From Rhynchopus sp. YZ270_cl-10 (lineage: Eukaryota > Euglenozoa > Diplonemea > Diplonemida > Diplonemidae): DNA of 64,000 bases. The notes beneath the pieces are model-generated. The model was not told the origin of the DNA. It searched no databases and saw only the letters and a list, made by a program, of their open reading frames with translations. Every line of letters starts with the position of its first letter. Positions within the stretch are counted from its first letter, which is position 1. The translations under genes were made by a program, and so were the position numbers. This document shows positions 32,239 through 42,394 of this stretch, piece after piece. The stretch lies in the NCBI GenBank assembly GCA_964035575.1, contig OZ037877.1, positions 372,001-436,000 of the forward strand. Direction: 5' to 3'.

Positions 32239-32867
32239 CAGTGTTTCCCAGCATCTCACCTAACTCTGAAAATAGGTGAGATTTTGCGGTTTTGCGGGTT
32301 TTTGTATAGGTGTGGCGAGCCCGGGCGCGCTTCGCGCGCCCGGGTCCCCACCTTAGCTCAAGTTGGGGGCCTCCGGCGGAATGTGAGAATTTCTCGGAGT
32401 TCGGCACTTCATTGATATTTGCACCAGGCACACGTGGTACACGAATTATCAGTAACCTCAGTACATTTACAAAATAAACGGCAGTCATGGCAGGCATGAC
32501 ACCCAAGCGAAGCCACGGTACGCAACATTTCTAAAAATTGTTGACATAAATGTCACTGTCGTTGGAAGATTGGGGGGTCAGCTTGTTTTTGTGCCCAAAA
32601 TTTCTCAGCACTGCTGACCAGGGACATTGGGAACATATGGATTTTTGCGGAGCAAAAAAAAATCAAACAAATGGCGCCGCAGGCGAAAAAAAATTAGGGT
32701 ACAGTGTAAAAATCTATCTTTTTTACAGCACATAGTCACACACCTAACCCTTTTTTGCGGAGCAAAAAAGGGAAAATGGCGCCGCAGGCAAAAAAAAATT
32801 GAGGTACAGCCTGGATGGTGCGGTCAGCAACCCAGTTCCCCATGGTACTCCCGTGGTTCAACCATGA

Positions 32868-33388
32868 TTTTCAACTTACCTTCCTTCACCCCCCTGTAAG
32901 GGCAACCGTAGGTGAAGTAAGGTATAGTATTGAAATCGATGTGGGGGGGGAGTAAAGGGTCAATTTTACAAAACCAGATTTTGAGGAAAATTTTAGCCGA
33001 AAATGGGCTCCACGTATAAGCAACCGGGCTCATATTTCTCAAAATTTAAGTGGTCAAAAAATTGTCCAATTTTCGAGATTGACCCCACCACTGCACGGGC
33101 GGAGCCCAAAAATGCAAATAAGGACCCTTTTCAACTTACCTTCCTTCACCCCCCCTGTAAGGGCAACCGTAGGTGAAGTAAGGTATAGTATTGAAATCGA
33201 TGTGGGGGGGGAGTAAAGGGTCAATTTTACAAAACCAGATTTTGAGGAAAATTTTAGCCGAAAATGGGCCCCACGTATAAGGAACCGGGCTCATATTTCT
33301 CAAAATTTAAGTGGTCAAAAAATTGTCCAATTTTCGAGATTGACCCCACCACTGCACGGGCGGAGCCCAAAAATGCAAATAAGGACCC
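32868..33388. repeat. Tandem dimer, about 260-bp unit
   Basis: Two near-identical units starting TTTTCAACTTACCTTCCTTC, each containing GTAGGTGAAGTAAGGTATAG, GGGCTCATATTTCTCAAAAT and GACCCCACCACTGCACGGGC. This is the inverted relative of the dimer at 30071-30570. Confidence 0.85.
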
Positions 33389-33496
33389 TTTTTAATTTGT
33401 TCTCTTGAAATGTGTAATTTCATGTTTTCGCGAAAAAAATAACAACTGATCCTACAAGGGTTGAAGGAAGGTGGTTGAAAACAACAATAACAACAA

Positions 33497-33940
33497 GGAC
33501 AAGTAATTGCTAAGAAAAAGCGGGGTGTGCTGTGGAAAACTCCGCGCGCTTTTCGAAACCACCGTAGCATCCTGGCGATTTGCTGGAGGTGCTGATGCGC
33601 CTGGTGTGATCGATGTGTTGTAGTCTGTGCATTCTGTGTTCCTTCCGCACTGCTCCAACGACGACGACAATGTGGGGAGCCTGTGGACAAAAACGAGCTG
33701 GACCACGCCGAGCCTGCCGAGCGGGCGTCCAACAACGCTATCGAGCAGATGGTGCTGGACGAAGAGGACAGCCCCCCTTCTTGAACGTTTCAGATGCTGG
33801 CGTCCCAGTGGGTCTGGCAGCGTACGAAGAGCGTTAGCATACCTGCAGAAGAGCAGAATGCTGGGCGTGTTGTAGATTATTTCTACAGGATGGAGTTCCA
33901 CATCACACCCCGTTTTTTTTCCGATAGCAATTACTTGTTT
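33497..33940. mobile_element. Inverted-repeat element with captured coding-like segment, copy 2
   Basis: Ends AAGTAATTGCTAAG...GGGGTGTGCTGTGGAA and the inverse TTCCACATCACACCCCG... ATAGCAATTACTT. The interior is homologous, in inverted orientation, to 29411-29893, but the coding-like frame seen there is broken here by several indels. It is nested in the 1.8-kb hAT-like element. Confidence 0.6.
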
Positions 33941-34049
33941 TTTTTTTTTTTTTCCTGCAGGTGAGATTTCTCACCTCACTTTTTTTTTTTTTTTTTTTTT
34001 GTGAGATTTCTCACCCCAAAATCTCACCGTGGGAAACACTGGTCTTTCC

Positions 34050-34646
34050 CCGTTCCTACCTTTGCAGGTGCAAAGACGTAATAAAAAACAATGGGCCAAA
34101 TCATCTAATACAACCAACAACTAACACCAGATCTCCCTATGTCACAGCAACGCTGCTTTAACAACGTAACTGGGGGCATCTGGTGTACGGATAGCGATCC
34201 TTCGATAAGGTCCCGAAAGCCACAAAACAATGAGGAGGGGTTTCGTTTGCTGTGACGTACAGAGGGAAAGAAAAACACACCAAATACCATTTTGGTACAT
34301 CGGGTCCGGTCCGATTGGCATGTGTACGACCACAACCCTCCTGAAGAAAGGACAAGAGAAAAAGAAGAATAAAAGAAGACACAAACGTATAACGTAACAC
34401 TCTGAAAAAAACTAAAAGAACCACCCTTCCTGTGAACACGGTCCCAGCACAGCAGGGTACCGCTATCGTTCCCCTCAGAGATGATGCGCGCTGACGACAA
34501 CTCGTCCGCAGTGCTATTCTCTTCTGGGTCGATGCACTCACAGAACTATTTCATCCACTTTCTATTCTGAACAGAAGGTATACTAGGGGTGCACTAAATG
34601 TACCCTCCTCACAAACTATGAAAAAAAAACCCCTTTTGGGTCTTGT
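34050..34646. other. 3' flank of membrane-protein copy 2
   Basis: AT-rich. Segment 34225-34300 (GAGGAGGGGTTTCGTTTGCT, then AAACACACCA) resembles 32118-32170. No gene is supportable. Confidence 0.55.
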
Positions 34647-35909
34647 TCAGAACTTCTCTGTTTGGTCAAAGGAGGCCATCTGCTGGAAGTCGTCGGGTTG
34701 GGCTGCATTCCCCCCACGCTTTGATTTCATCAACAACACGACACCAACAATCACGAGGATGACCAACACGAGACACCCGGCGACAACTCCGATAATAACA
34801 GCTGTGCTGGTACCTTCATCCTCAGGCCCGTTCCTTGCAGGCCCGTTCCCCCACTCTAACGCCACCTCGCCTGTGGTCGAGTCCAGTTGTGGGGTAATGG
34901 AAAATGCGATGTTTGACCCAGCCAGGCAGCGCAGCGACACCTCCCTCGGCACAGTCGCATTCACAGTGATGTACGACGCGTTTGAGGCGTATCCAACGAA
35001 GTATCCGTCTGCCACACGAAACGCAATGTCCTTGTCTTCATCGCATCCCATCACACCTAGATACTCCCCCTGCCCATCAAACCCGCCGGAGGTGCCAATA
35101 TCTCTGTCGATGAAGCTTACCATGGAGCCAGACCCAGACCTGGAGGCAGAGAAGTCCCCAGATCCAGATGAGCCAAAACCCGACCCCACAGAGCCAGATC
35201 CAGAGTCGGACTCATCCGTACGAAACCCATAGCCAGACCCAGAGTCAGACGTATCCTCTCCTGCGATCAGAGCAAGAAAGTCTGCTGAGAGACGTGGGGC
35301 TGCTGGTGTGGTTGTGTTGGGGACAAGCCTGGTGTACACCTTCATATCGAATGTGGGCACGCAGGCCTGCGAGGTGTAGCTTTGCGGCAGGTCGAGGGTG
35401 ACGTATGGGAATGGTTCGGACAACGTGATCTGCTGGTTGATGGGGAAGCGTTGTGTCTCGCCCTCTTGCATCGCAACTGTACCGGAAGTGTACGTTGCCG
35501 GAGTCCACGCCATCTCTGTGTACGACACTCCAAAAGAAACAGACGGACACCCGTTGGAAGGGTCCCCCAGCCACGTCAGCGTAACAGAGTCCGTGTAGAC
35601 AATATTCGTGGAAATCAGTGGCACGGTGATATCCCAGAAGTAGCGCTGGCCTCTGAACACCGATCTGTGAGGTGCTTTTTTTGTTTTGTTTCTTTGATTT
35701 TTGAAAAATTGATAACGACGTCATAAATATCATTACATCTTCAGAGGGGGGGTGGACCTATTAAATGTTTTTTTTTGAGTCAAGTGAAGAGAGATAATGC
35801 CATACCGGTAATTAGAGCCGCCATTCGCGACGAAGATGGAATGCTGCGTCATGTACACTGCATCGGCAGCAGCAGTGTGTGCAAGAAGGGCGCAGAGCAA
35901 GGCTGCCAT
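34647..35909 (-). CDS. Type I membrane protein, family copy 2 (two exons)
   Basis: Exon 1 is 35806-35909 and exon 2 is 34647-35664. The 141-nt intron has GTATGG and CTCACAG ends. The product is 373 residues, with the same signal peptide, two ectodomain blocks, transmembrane helix and basic tail as copy 1. The main difference is the linker between the ectodomain blocks, about 60 residues here and dominated by Ser, Gly, Asp and Phe (GSGSVGSGFGSSGSGDF). The transmembrane and tail region is almost identical to copy 1 at the nucleotide level, pointing to recent duplication or gene conversion. An insertion of ARNGP lies before the membrane helix. An H1 repeat sits 113 bp upstream of the start. The intron carries no mobile element, so it shows the ancestral state. 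Confidence 0.8.
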
Positions 35910-36300
35910 GGTTGTGTGAATTTTGTTCTTTGTTTTGTGTAACCTGAAAAAAAGGGGGGTGACGGCTGCGTGCTGACCATCTATAGGGTGGCTGACTGTT
36001 GTCACATTATCAAAAAAAGGGAAAAGTTCATGAGATGAACCTAAGCCTCTCGTGTTTTGTCACCTGGCAAAAATAGATGTGCCTGTTACTACCGACAAAA
36101 AACGGGAGAAATGAGACGTGGGGAGAAGTGTTTTTGGACGGGGAGGTGATTTGGGAAGAGAGAGAGAGGAGTGGTACAATAGGTGGCAGCACTGCTGATG
36201 AACGTACAGCGTATCTTTGCCCACCATCTGTATCGCATTGTAACAAAAGAAAAGTTGACTTGAAATACAAAAGTCTCTCTGACAGTGTACTTTGGTACGT
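35910..36300. promoter_or_regulatory. Upstream region of membrane-protein copy 2
   Basis: H1 at 36022-36065 lies 113 bp from the start codon. The stretch 36060-36210 (GATGTGCCTGTTACTAC, then GAAATGAGACGTGGGGAGAA, then GGGAGGTGATTTGGGAAGAG) is nearly identical to 40975-41105 upstream of copy 3. An H2 copy follows at 36250-36290. Confidence 0.5.
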
Positions 36301-36690
36301 ACACCATGGAAAGCTTTTTTGCAACTGAGAAAACAAGGTACAGCCAGTACACCTTTCCCTAATTGTGTAGCACGGGTGCAGGCCGTGGGCTGACAACAAA
36401 ACTTTGTGGTTTCGAGCTGCCTGCTCCTATACCGTTCTCTGAACCCCCGGCAGCATCTCATCAGTAGGAGCAAGGGTTCCTCTCCAGAAAAATAAAAGCA
36501 AATGAAAATGAAAGGTGCTCAAAACGCGGCCTAGTCGAGCACATGCACAGGGCGGGAGTTCGAAGTGTTCCGCATAACAAACGGATCAAACTAGAACACA
36601 CACCTATTTATACCCCAGCCATAAATGGCCACTACTCTTTCGTAGCAGGGTCCCTATAAATCATGGCTCAGCTCGCCCACGGTTCGTGAC

Positions 36691-36801
36691 AAAAAGAAAA
36701 GAAAAAGAAAAAGAAAAAGAAAAAGAAAAAGAAAAAGAAAAAGAAAAAGAAAAAGAAAAAGAAAAAGAAAAAGAAAAAGAAAAAGAAAAAGAAAAAGAAA
36801 A
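36691..36801 (+). repeat. (AAAAAG)n microsatellite, about 18 copies
   Basis: Hexamer array, giving Lys-Glu or Phe-Leu repeats in translation that are not genes. One short unit (AAAAG) interrupts it near the left edge. Confidence 0.9.
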
Positions 36802-36969
36802 GCAAAGAACGACAATAACAAATTTGGTTGGATACCTCCCTTGCGAGAGGTGGCGAATGGAGGGTGTTTGAAATCAGTATATATTGTATCTGAAAAATCA
36901 CTTTCACCCACCCATAATGGGTGAAGGTCAGTACTCAATACTTTTTTTTTTCACTTCTTCTTGAAGAAT

Positions 36970-37086
36970 CCACCTGATTTTTACCCCGCGTATAGGCGTG
37001 TAAAGGCCAGTATAGGCCAAACCCCACCCATTTCCCCCAGCCTTTACGCGCTATACGCGCCTATACGCGGGGTAAAAATCAGGTGG
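36970..37086. mobile_element. MITE-like element, CCACCTGA ends, copy 2
   Basis: 117 bp, with arms of CCACCTGATTTTTACCCCGC-GTATAGGCG type and a fold-back structure (right arm GGGGTAAAAATCAGGTGG). Flanks AGAAT and ATAAT match at four of five positions, fitting the 5-bp duplication seen at copy 1 (736-822). Confidence 0.7.
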
Positions 37087-37420
37087 ATAATTCAAGAAAT
37101 GAAACCTTTATCGACCCTATGTACATGTACCACAAGGTTTCTAAAGAAAAGAGCAGGGGAGGGGGTTTTTAGAATAAGTTAAATAAATAAATTTCATTTA
37201 TTTGAAACAAAAAGGGATGCACTCCGTATCCAAAACAAGGGGGATGTAAAATAAAAAAGGAAGTAACAAAATAAACTGTAGTTGTTGATGCAGGAACCTC
37301 CGCAAACCCGGCAAGCATGTGAAAGTGGGTGTTAGTGTGGTACCCCCAGGACACCCCACAAAAGCAGAAATAAATTCCCTTCCCACAAACTATGAAAAAA
37401 AACCCCTTTTTGAGTCTTGT

Positions 37421-40400
37421 TTAGAGCAACCCCGTTTGGTCGAAGGTGGTCATCTGCTGCTTTAAGTCGTCGGGTTGGGATGCATTCCTCCCACGCTTTG
37501 ATTTCATCAGCAACACGACACCAACAATCACGACGATGACCAACACGAGACACCCGACGACAACTCCGACAATAACAGCTGTGCTGGTACCTTCATCCTC
37601 AGGCCCGTTCCACTCTAACGCCACCTCGCCTGTGGTCGAGTCCCAGGACTTGCCCCGGGACCGCTTCGGGACAATGGAAAATGCGATGTTTGACCCAGCC
37701 AGGCAGCGCAGCGACACCTCCGTCGGCACAGTCGCATTCACAGTGATGTACGACGCGTTTGAGGCGGATCCTTCGAAGTATCCGTTTTCCACACGAAACG
37801 CAATGTCCTTGTCTTCATCGCATCCCATCACACCTATATGCTCCCCCTGCCCATCAAACCTGCCGGAGGTGCCAACATCTCTGTCGGTGAAGCTTGCCAT
37901 GGAGCCACCAGATCCAGACCAGTCCGAGCGAAACTCATAGCCATACCCAGAATAGCCAGACGAATCATCTCCCGCGAGCAGAGCACGAAAGACTGCTTTG
38001 AGACGTGGCGTTGCTGGTGTGGTTGTGTTGGGGGCAAGCCTCATGTACACCTTCATATCGAATGTGGGCACGCAGGCCTGCGAGGTGTAGTTGTTCGGCA
38101 GGTCGAGGAGGGTGATGTATGGATATGGACGGGAAGACGTGATCTGCTGGTTGATGGGGAAGCGTTGTGTCTCGCCCTCTTGCATCACAACTGTACCGGA
38201 AGTGTACGTTGCCGGAGTCCACGAACCATAATATTTCTCTGTGTACGACACTCCAAAAGAAACAGACGGACACCCGTTGGAAGGGTCCCCCAGCCACGTC
38301 AGCGTAACAGAGTCCATATAAGCAATATTCGTGGAAAGCAGTGGCACGGTGACATACCAGAAGGAGGACTGGCCCCAGAACTCCCTGTGAGGTGTTTTTT
38401 TTGTTTTGTTTCTTTGATTTTTGAAAATTTGATAACGACGTCATAAATATCATTACATCTTCAGAGGGGGGCCTATTACAGTCATCCAACAAACGTTGGT
38501 GGGGTAAAAAGGTTGGTGGATTTGGGGGCTCGAAAAAATTTGGTGGGTTTTTACCATGTGTGTATGGGCATCACACCCTTTTTTCGAGAATTTGGGGGTG
38601 GGCATCACAAAAATTTCTATGGGTTTTTTACATGGGACTTTTTTTTTTGGGTTGCATCGCAGGGTTGTTTCTAGGATCTCGTTTTTTTTTCTCGGGGGGG
38701 GGTCAATTTTTTTCCCAAAAAAAAATTTTTTCCCGCCGGGAAAAAATGGTCTTTCAAGGGTTTTTGGGTGTATTCCGAGCTTTCTCGACGAAGCCTCGAT
38801 CTCACCAAGAAAACCCCATACCCCAAAGCTTCAGAATATCATGGTGGTACGTAGCTTCTGTGAGGGTATGAAACAGGTAAAGAAACGGTGGCCATGGCAC
38901 CCAAAGGTTCCTGGCGAAGCCACGGTACGCAACATTTCTAAAATTGCGCTTAAAATTGCACTATTGTACAGCCAAACTATGTCATGGGAAGGGTGTGATG
39001 TAAGCTTGCGCCGCAGGCGCACGGTACGCTACTTTTATTCTTTTCGCAAAATCTTTTTTCTCACTCCCATCACCGTTCCACGTAGTGTAGTCGGTGCGGG
39101 TGTTGTCGCTCTTCACCAGTGCCAACGTAGTGCAGAGGCACTGAAGGATGGAAGATGTGCCAAACGTCACATTCCCCGTCACCTTCGTCGACTCACCTTC
39201 AACCACATGAGACCACAGAGACATTTTTGGATTGGGATGTTCTATTCTGAATGATGTTGATTTGGGTGAGGAGGAATTGTGGGTTATCATTACGTATCGT
39301 GTGGTCACAGACTGCACACCTTTCCCCAGTGACACTGTGTGGCCGAAACGAAACCGGATCATAAATCGATCAGTGATATTCTGGATTGAGCGCCGCAGGC
39401 AAACGGTACGGGACTTTTTTTTTTTTTTTTTTTTTTTTCTTTTTTTTTCTTCTCCTTTTTTGGACTTTCCGGACCGATTGCGGAACGTGGTGGGGTCACA
39501 CCATATGCAAAAAGCCTATGAGAAAATCCCTAGGGGAAAAAAAAAATCCTGCACAAAAAACCAGGCCTTTTTCTAAATCCGGTCCCCGTCCCCAGATTTG
39601 GAAAAATAAATTTTTTTCCCGCCGTCTCTACTGCGTTTTAGGGGTTCACAGGGGCTCAGAGGAGCCCGATAAAAAATACCACGTGTCTGGGTGAGACCGC
39701 TCGTGCAAAATAACCAGTTTTCGGGGAGGGAAAAAAAGGGGGGAGGGGTGCCGAATCCAGAACACCCCCCCACCAAGTCCCCCCCGTGTGTGGTTGAACG
39801 GGAGTACCTTGGGGAAATGGGTTGCTGACCGCACCATGAAATCCCGCACCATCCAGGCTGTACCTCAAATATTTTTTTGCCTGCGGCGCTATTATTCATT
39901 TTTTGCTCCGCAACAAAGGGTTCGTTGAGTGACTCTGTGGTGTAAAAAGCTAGATTTTTACACCGTGCCCTAAATTTTTTTTGCCTGCGGCGCCATTTTT
40001 TCTTTATTTTTTTTGCACCGCAAAAAAAAATACAGTCCCTCTGTCCCCAATGTCTTCCCTGGTCAGCAGCGCCGAAAATTATCTCATGGACCACACTTCG
40101 CTGAGGCGGTGTACGAACCAATGGTTCATTTTCTTTCAAGTCTGCCTCAACGACACATTTCGGAGGATTACTGCAGCCCTGGCCAACCTGGAGCCCTCCA
40201 TCACCCTCGTCGAGGCACAAGTACCCCCTCCGCCATTCTCCCACACTATCCGTGAGGACGATTTTTGCGCTGCGTATGAGCAAGGGGCCAGCCCATATCA
40301 GCTTTGTCTAAAAATCCCTCCACCCATCACCCGAATATGGCCCCGATTGTGTTCAATTGGGTCAAATTTTCACAGCGCTTCCCAAATTTGTCATGGAGGC

Positions 40401-40827
40401 GGGCGCAAAGCGCAAAAAACCCCCGAAAAAGGGCACAAAAAGCACACAAAAAAGACGCGAAAAGGGCGGGAAAAAAACCGGTCCCCAGCCGAAAAAACCC
40501 CGGAAAATAGGCCCGTCACGGTTCAGGCCTGACAAAAAACCCATAGAAAAAAAAAAACCCCCCTGTACAAAAAACCCATAGAAATTTTTCTCGGATTCTG
40601 AGAATTTCTCAAATCGGGCATCGGAATCACATTGCCCAAACACACATGGTTTTTACCCCACCAACCTTTGTTGGATGACTGTATATATTTTTTTTGAGTG
40701 AAGTGAAGAGAATGCCATACTCGTGATTTCCAGTGATGCCATTCGCGACGAAGATGGAATGCTGCGTCATGCACACTGCATCGGCAGCAGCGGTGTGTGC
40801 AAGAAGGGCGCAGAGCAAGGCTGCCAT
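37421..40827 (-). CDS. Type I membrane protein, family copy 3 (two exons, transposon in intron)
   Basis: Exon 1 is 40721-40827 and exon 2 is 37421-38384, separated by a 2,336-nt intron with GTATGG and CTCACAG ends. The joined frame gives 356 residues and stays in phase. Exon 1 encodes the family signal peptide (MAALLCALLAHTAAADA). Exon 2 has the two ectodomain blocks, a middle-length Gly/Ser/Tyr linker (GYSGYGYEFRSDWSGSGG), the transmembrane helix and the tail. A small insertion (KYYG) is present in the first block. The intron is large because a 2,203-bp Tc1/mariner-like element (38479-40681) sits in it. Whether it is still spliced out cannot be told from sequence; the splice sites are intact. 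An H1 repeat lies 109 bp upstream. Confidence 0.75.
38479..40681. mobile_element. Tc1/mariner-like non-autonomous element in an intron
   Basis: Terminal inverted repeats start CAGTCATCCAACAAA and match for about 35 bp, with weaker similarity past 100 bp. TA flanks both ends (38477-38478 and 40682-40683), the signature of Tc1/mariner insertion. The interior has no transposase. It holds a plus-strand frame at 39981-40532 of unknown meaning, the shared 300-bp module (39780-40080) with GCCTGCGGCGCCATTTTT, and a CCACGGTACGCAACATTTCT segment also found in the hAT element at 32510-32530. It has therefore exchanged sequence with other elements. Confidence 0.75.
39780..40080. repeat. Shared internal module (GCCTGCGGCGCCATTTTT)
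   Basis: A module of about 300 bp with GGTTGCTGACCGCACCAT, CCAGGCTGTACCTCAA and two units of GCCTGCGGCGCC...TTTGCTCCGCAA. It also occurs at 59955-60215 and, inverted, at 32575-32870. The three host elements have different terminal repeats, so the module moves or recombines independently of them. Confidence 0.8.
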
Positions 40828-41701
40828 GGTTGTGTGAATTTTGTTCTTTGTTTTGTGTAACCTGAAAGGGGGGTGACGGCTGCGTGCTGACCATCTATAG
40901 GGTGGCTGACTGTTGTCACATTATCAAAAAAAGGGAAAAGTTCATGAGATGAACCTAAGCCTCTCGTGTTTCGTCACCTGGCAAAAATAGATGTGCCTGT
41001 TACTACTGACAAAAAACGGGAGAAATGAGACGTGGGGAGAAGCGTTTTTGGACGGGGAGGTGATTTGGGAAGAGAGAGAGAGAAGTGGTACAATAGGTGG
41101 CAGTGTTGCTGACCCCACACTTTTGAACAGTTCAGAACCACAAGGTTTGCAACAATGAAAGTTCAAAAAAAAATAATAAATACACTTTTTTTTCCATCCG
41201 GTTTTGGCATGACCTAAAACCTTTATCCACTACTTCATTTCTTTTGATCTACACCCCAACCTATAATGATTCCGTATTTTCGGAATTATCCATACCGACC
41301 CTCCCCCAAAAACCAGCACAGTGTGAAATTGTCTCCCCCCCAAAAACCGGTATTTTGCCGCCAGGGACAATTTCAAGGGGGTCGGGGGGACAGCCTTTGC
41401 TCTCCCTTCTTCGCACCAAAACGGCCACCCCCCTACAGTACGAGACATTGTCCCCCCCCGCCTCACTTTTTCCTCCAGGGGGGACACTTTCACGGGGAGG
41501 GTCGGTAAAATAAAAACTGAAAAGATATGTCCGATCATCGTTCACAACACCTTCTCACAGACTCTTAGCGAAGTCCATGCGGTCATGTTAGAGAAAGGCA
41601 AACACGCCTTACATGGCATTTACACCTTTGACATAAAGTAGCAAGGCCGGAGATATTTTTCTCACATTTGTGTTGAATTTTTTCGCCCCAAAAAGCCTTT
41701 T
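40828..41701. promoter_or_regulatory. Upstream region of membrane-protein copy 3
   Basis: Contains H1 (40936-40980) and the 130-bp block shared with copy 2 (40975-41105). The block at 41290-41510 is rich in C-runs and has GGACAATTTC / GAAATTGTC inverted pieces, possibly another fold-back repeat. No gene is seen. Confidence 0.45.
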
Positions 41702-42394
41702 CTATGTGAGAGCGGCTGTAAACAGTGCTGGTCTGTCTAGATCTATTGTTGCGTTCTCGCCGTCGACAAACTCGTTTGAGGATGTCCAATGGAATGATGC
41801 GTCGTAGCCTATCCGTTCATTGTTGAGGTTCCACTTAAACCCCTTAGTTGTAACCAGAGTTGGTCCGAGCAGGGGTAGCAGCCCAACCGGAGATGCAAGC
41901 CCTTCTTCGCCTACCTCGATCTCCGTCCTCCCAGGCTTTAGGGGACACACCACGGTGCTGCTGCCTATGAGGATCGGGGTGCACTGTTTTGCATTTAAAA
42001 TTACCCGAAAATTCGCTTGTTCATGGTCGATTCTCCCCCCTAGAGCGAACCCTGTTAGCACCGGGCCTTTGTGGAGGAGTTCGTCTTCTATGAAGGCCAC
42101 GCATTTCATGAAGTCGGTTGTGTCCTGTCGGGTGATCTTTAGAACCGTGCAGCCATCGGGGGCAGGGACGCCGGCTTCCTCAAAACTGTCCATGTCTCCA
42201 ATGATGTGGGTAGGGCTGCGCACCGTGCCTGGGGCCTCCTGTTGCAGGGAGAGCAGCTTAGCGTAGCCCCCGTCTGCGCAGATCCGCGTCTCTGAGTGGT
42301 TCCACGAATGGACCAAGACCTTGTGGACACCAAACCCATTTAGTATCAACGTTACCTTAGAAGGATTCAAAAAACCGTGTCGTAAACTGCACAT
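41702..42394 (-). CDS. Thiamine pyrophosphokinase
   Basis: 230 residues, close to the usual length of eukaryotic thiamine pyrophosphokinases. The enzyme transfers pyrophosphate from ATP to thiamine, giving the cofactor thiamine diphosphate, in the cytosol. Diagnostic motifs occur in order: ICADGGYAKLL (residues 38-48), HIIGDMDSF (63-71), the catalytic QDTTDFMKC (90-98), ALGGRIDHEQAN (near 115-127), and a C-terminal domain with VTTKGFKWNL and the final segment expected for thiamine binding (SSNEFV near 208). I start at MCSLRHGF because an upstream stop is close. No intron is seen. Single gene, minus strand, with no operon-like context. Confidence 0.93.
   Translation of the reverse strand: MCSLRHGFLNPSKVTLILNGFGVHKVLVHSWNHSETRICADGGYAKLLSLQQEAPGTVRSPTHIIGDMDSFEEAGVPAPDGCTVLKITRQDTTDFMKCVAFIEDELLHKGPVLTGFALGGRIDHEQANFRVILNAKQCTPILIGSSTVVCPLKPGRTEIEVGEEGLASPVGLLPLLGPTLVTTKGFKWNLNNERIGYDASFHWTSSNEFVDGENATIDLDRPALFTAALT

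Larger units (their letters stand above)
32239..34041. mobile_element. Non-autonomous hAT element, 1.8 kb, perfect 8-bp target duplication
   Basis: Ends CAGTGTTTCCCA and inverted TGGGAAACACTG, flanked on both sides by GTCTTTCC (32231-32238 and 34042-34049). Subterminal repeats of CTCACC/GGTGAGA type occur at both ends. There is no transposase frame. The interior is composite: a GC palindrome (GAGCCCGGGCGCGCTTCGCG region, 32319-32343), a 300-bp module with GCGCCGCAGGC (32575-32870), a 260-bp tandem dimer (32868-33388) and a smaller inverted-repeat element (33497-33940). The exact target duplication implies fairly recent movement using a transposase supplied elsewhere. Confidence 0.85.
36301..37420. 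other. Gene-free spacer with AAAAAG microsatellite and a MITE
   Basis: Apart from the AAAAAG array (36691-36801) and the CCACCTGA element (36970-37086), the stretch has only short frames. TTTATACCCCAGCCATAAAT near 36605-36625 is TATA-like on the minus strand, without a supportable gene. Confidence 0.55.

Noticed and set aside
36654-36938. Frames made of Lys-Glu or Phe-Leu repeats
   Set aside because: They come from the AAAAAG microsatellite.
38556-39254. Plus-strand 232-codon frame in the Tc1/mariner-like element as a transposase
   Set aside because: It is low-complexity (Phe/Gly runs), has no DDE-type motif and crosses the terminal repeat.
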